From positions 1 through 15,737 of the forward strand of contig CAYZJD010000069.1 of assembly GCA_964478455.1 (NCBI GenBank): DNA of 15,737 nucleotides, written 5' to 3'. The notes beneath the pieces are model-generated. The model was not told where the DNA came from. It worked only from the letters and a program-made list of their open reading frames with translations, and did no database searches. A program made the translations under genes and the position numbers. Origin of the DNA: CAYZJD01 sp964478455 (GTDB lineage Bacteria > Acidobacteriota > Terriglobia > Bryobacterales > Bryobacteraceae). The stretch's first letter is position 1. The number at the start of each line of letters is the position of its first letter. Shown here piece after piece: positions 14,734-15,737 of the stretch.

Positions 14734-15404
14734 CGGCGCACGTCTCCGGCAAGGCGTCCGTCACGCAGCGTGATCGTGCGCGAGCAGCTCCCGGCGACCG
14801 TCGGATCGTGCGTGACGATGAGCACCGTCGAGCCAAGTCGCCCGTGCAGCTCGTGGATCAGCTTCAGGATCTCCTCGCCGGTCTGCGTATCCAGGTTCCC
14901 CGTCGGCTCGTCCGCCAGCAGGATCGGCGGATAGACGGCGAGCGCACGCGCGATCGCCACCCGCTGCCGCTCGCCGCCGGACAGTTCCTCGGGAAGGTGA
15001 TCCATGCGGTCGCCGAGTTGCACCAGCCTCAGCAACTCCCTGGCCCGCTCTTCAGTCTTCTTGCGGGGCCAGCCGCGCAGGTGCAGCGGGAGCGAGACGT
15101 TCTCCAGCGAGGTAAGCGTCGGCAGCAGGTTGAAGAACTGGAAAACAAAGCCGATCTTGTCGCGGCGGATGCGCGTCCGCTCGTCGTCGGAGGCGCCCTC
15201 CAGCCGCGCGCCATCGAGTGCGATCTCGCCGCTCGTCGGCCGGTCCAGCCCGCCGATCAGGTTCAACAGCGTTGACTTGCCCGAGCCCGATGGGCCCACG
15301 ATCGACAGCATTTCTCCCTGCTCGATCCGCAAGCTGATGCCGTCGAGCGCAACCACTTTCCGCTTCCCGTCAAATACCCTGGAAACTCCCGTGAGCTCGA
15401 TCAT
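14730..15404 (-). CDS. ABC transporter ATP-binding protein (LolD/MacB/YbbA type)
   Basis: This 224-residue nucleotide-binding protein drives the adjacent permease. All motifs are intact: Walker A GPSGSGKS (37-44), Q-loop Q89 in FVFQFFNLLP, signature LSGGERQ (141-147), Walker B ILLADE (161-166) followed by PTGNLD, and H-loop H199 in VTHD. FQFFNLLPTLT and DEPTGNLD are characteristic of the LolD/MacB/FtsE/YbbA branch rather than importers. The ATG at 15404 (MIELTGVSRVFDGK) is where the family begins. An in-frame ATG at 15491 would add 29 residues unlike the family and leave only 8 bp to the divergent start. No clear ribosome site precedes 15404, so this start is moderately certain. It is the first gene of the operon that continues to 9923. 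Confidence 0.92.
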   Translation of the reverse strand: MIELTGVSRVFDGKRKVVALDGISLRIEQGEMLSIVGPSGSGKSTLLNLIGGLDRPTSGEIALDGARLEGASDDERTRIRRDKIGFVFQFFNLLPTLTSLENVSLPLHLRGWPRKKTEERARELLRLVQLGDRMDHLPEELSGGERQRVAIARALAVYPPILLADEPTGNLDTQTGEEILKLIHELHGRLGSTVLIVTHDPTVAGSCSRTITLRDGRLAGDVRR

Positions 15405-15499
15405 GAAGGAGAAATCCCCATCGAAGCTATCATGCCGCCCCGCCTGCGGCAAAGCGGGCTTGCCACTCACCTGCGGCCGTTCCTCTACCATAGTCCCTG
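15405..15499. promoter_or_regulatory. Short divergent promoter region
   Basis: If the ATPase begins at 15404 and the oxidoreductase at 15500, these 95 bp must hold both promoters. TACCAT (15486-15491), just before the oxidoreductase start, is a weak -10 candidate. No convincing -35 box or operator palindrome is seen on either strand. Confidence 0.35.
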
Positions 15500-15737
15500 A
15501 TGCTGAATTGGCTCGTCATCGGAATCGGTGACATCACCACCCGCCGCGTCCTCCCCGCTATCCTCGCCGAGCCGCGGAGCCGGCTCGCCGGAATCGTCAC
15601 CCGCACCCCGGCCAAGGCGGAACCGTACGGCGTGCAGGCGTGGACAGACCTCGACGAGGCTCTCCGCGCTCCCGAGATCGAAGCCGTCTATGTCGCCACG
15701 CCGGTCTTCCTGCACGCCCCCCAAACCATCGCCGCGC
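15500..15737 (+). CDS. Gfo/Idh/MocA family oxidoreductase (partial, runs off the right edge)
   Basis: The first 79 residues are visible. MLNWLVIGIGDITTRRVLPA gives the first beta-strand and the G-x-G-D dinucleotide-binding turn of a Rossmann fold. SRLAGIVTRTPAKAE is the second strand, and EIEAVYVATPVFLHAP is the family's typical 'vD.V.i.TP...H' strand before the hinge histidine region. Members use NAD(P) to oxidise or reduce sugars, inositols and related compounds. ATG 15500 is the first start after the divergent region, and AGTCCCTG upstream gives no clear ribosome site. The C-terminal domain is outside the window, so the substrate cannot be proposed. Confidence 0.85.
   Translation, partial: MLNWLVIGIGDITTRRVLPAILAEPRSRLAGIVTRTPAKAEPYGVQAWTDLDEALRAPEIEAVYVATPVFLHAPQTIAA

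Overview
The window looks like a scaffold from an Acidobacteriota genome, probably Solibacter/Bryobacter-like and probably assembled from a metagenome. This is inferred from the high GC content, a TonB-receptor-type C-terminus ending in Phe at the left edge, a very long secreted TPR protein, an acidobacterial-looking EF-P and a 10-N scaffold gap at 7029-7038. No rRNA, tRNA, CRISPR array, integrase or complete insertion sequence was seen.

Left part (1-3858): the tail of an outer-membrane receptor gene, an intrinsic terminator, a CPBP/CAAX-type membrane protease with codon use unlike its neighbours, and a secreted TPR protein of about 899 residues. A near-perfect 33-bp inverted repeat (3857-3934) begins inside the TPR stop codon and ends 28 bp before the next gene. 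It may act as a terminator in both directions.

Middle part (3963-8268): genes for translation functions are concentrated here. They are EF-P with an unusual loop tip, a DUF3467 protein, a metallophosphoesterase overlapping prfB (RF2, with the classical programmed +1 frameshift at CTT TGA C, and broken by the assembly gap), and the tRNA t6A-pathway enzyme TsaC/Sua5. A small secreted or membrane protein lies on the minus strand between them. About 400 bp without a convincing gene follow, then an ACS/ExuT-like MFS transporter (8667-9926).

Right part (9923-15404, minus strand): a tightly coupled four-gene operon encodes an ABC ATPase, an 849-residue FtsX/MacB-type permease of YbbP or LolC/E layout, a LolA-like periplasmic protein and an outer-membrane beta-barrel. 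Together they could carry a hydrophobic molecule or lipoprotein from the inner to the outer membrane; the cargo is unknown. The 5' end of the LolA-like gene carries a 155-bp tandem duplication of a CACCAAGACACC-type inverted-repeat element that also copied the last codons of the permease gene. The only plausible signal-peptide core of the LolA-like protein is encoded by this repeat. A divergent Gfo/Idh/MocA oxidoreductase runs off the right edge.
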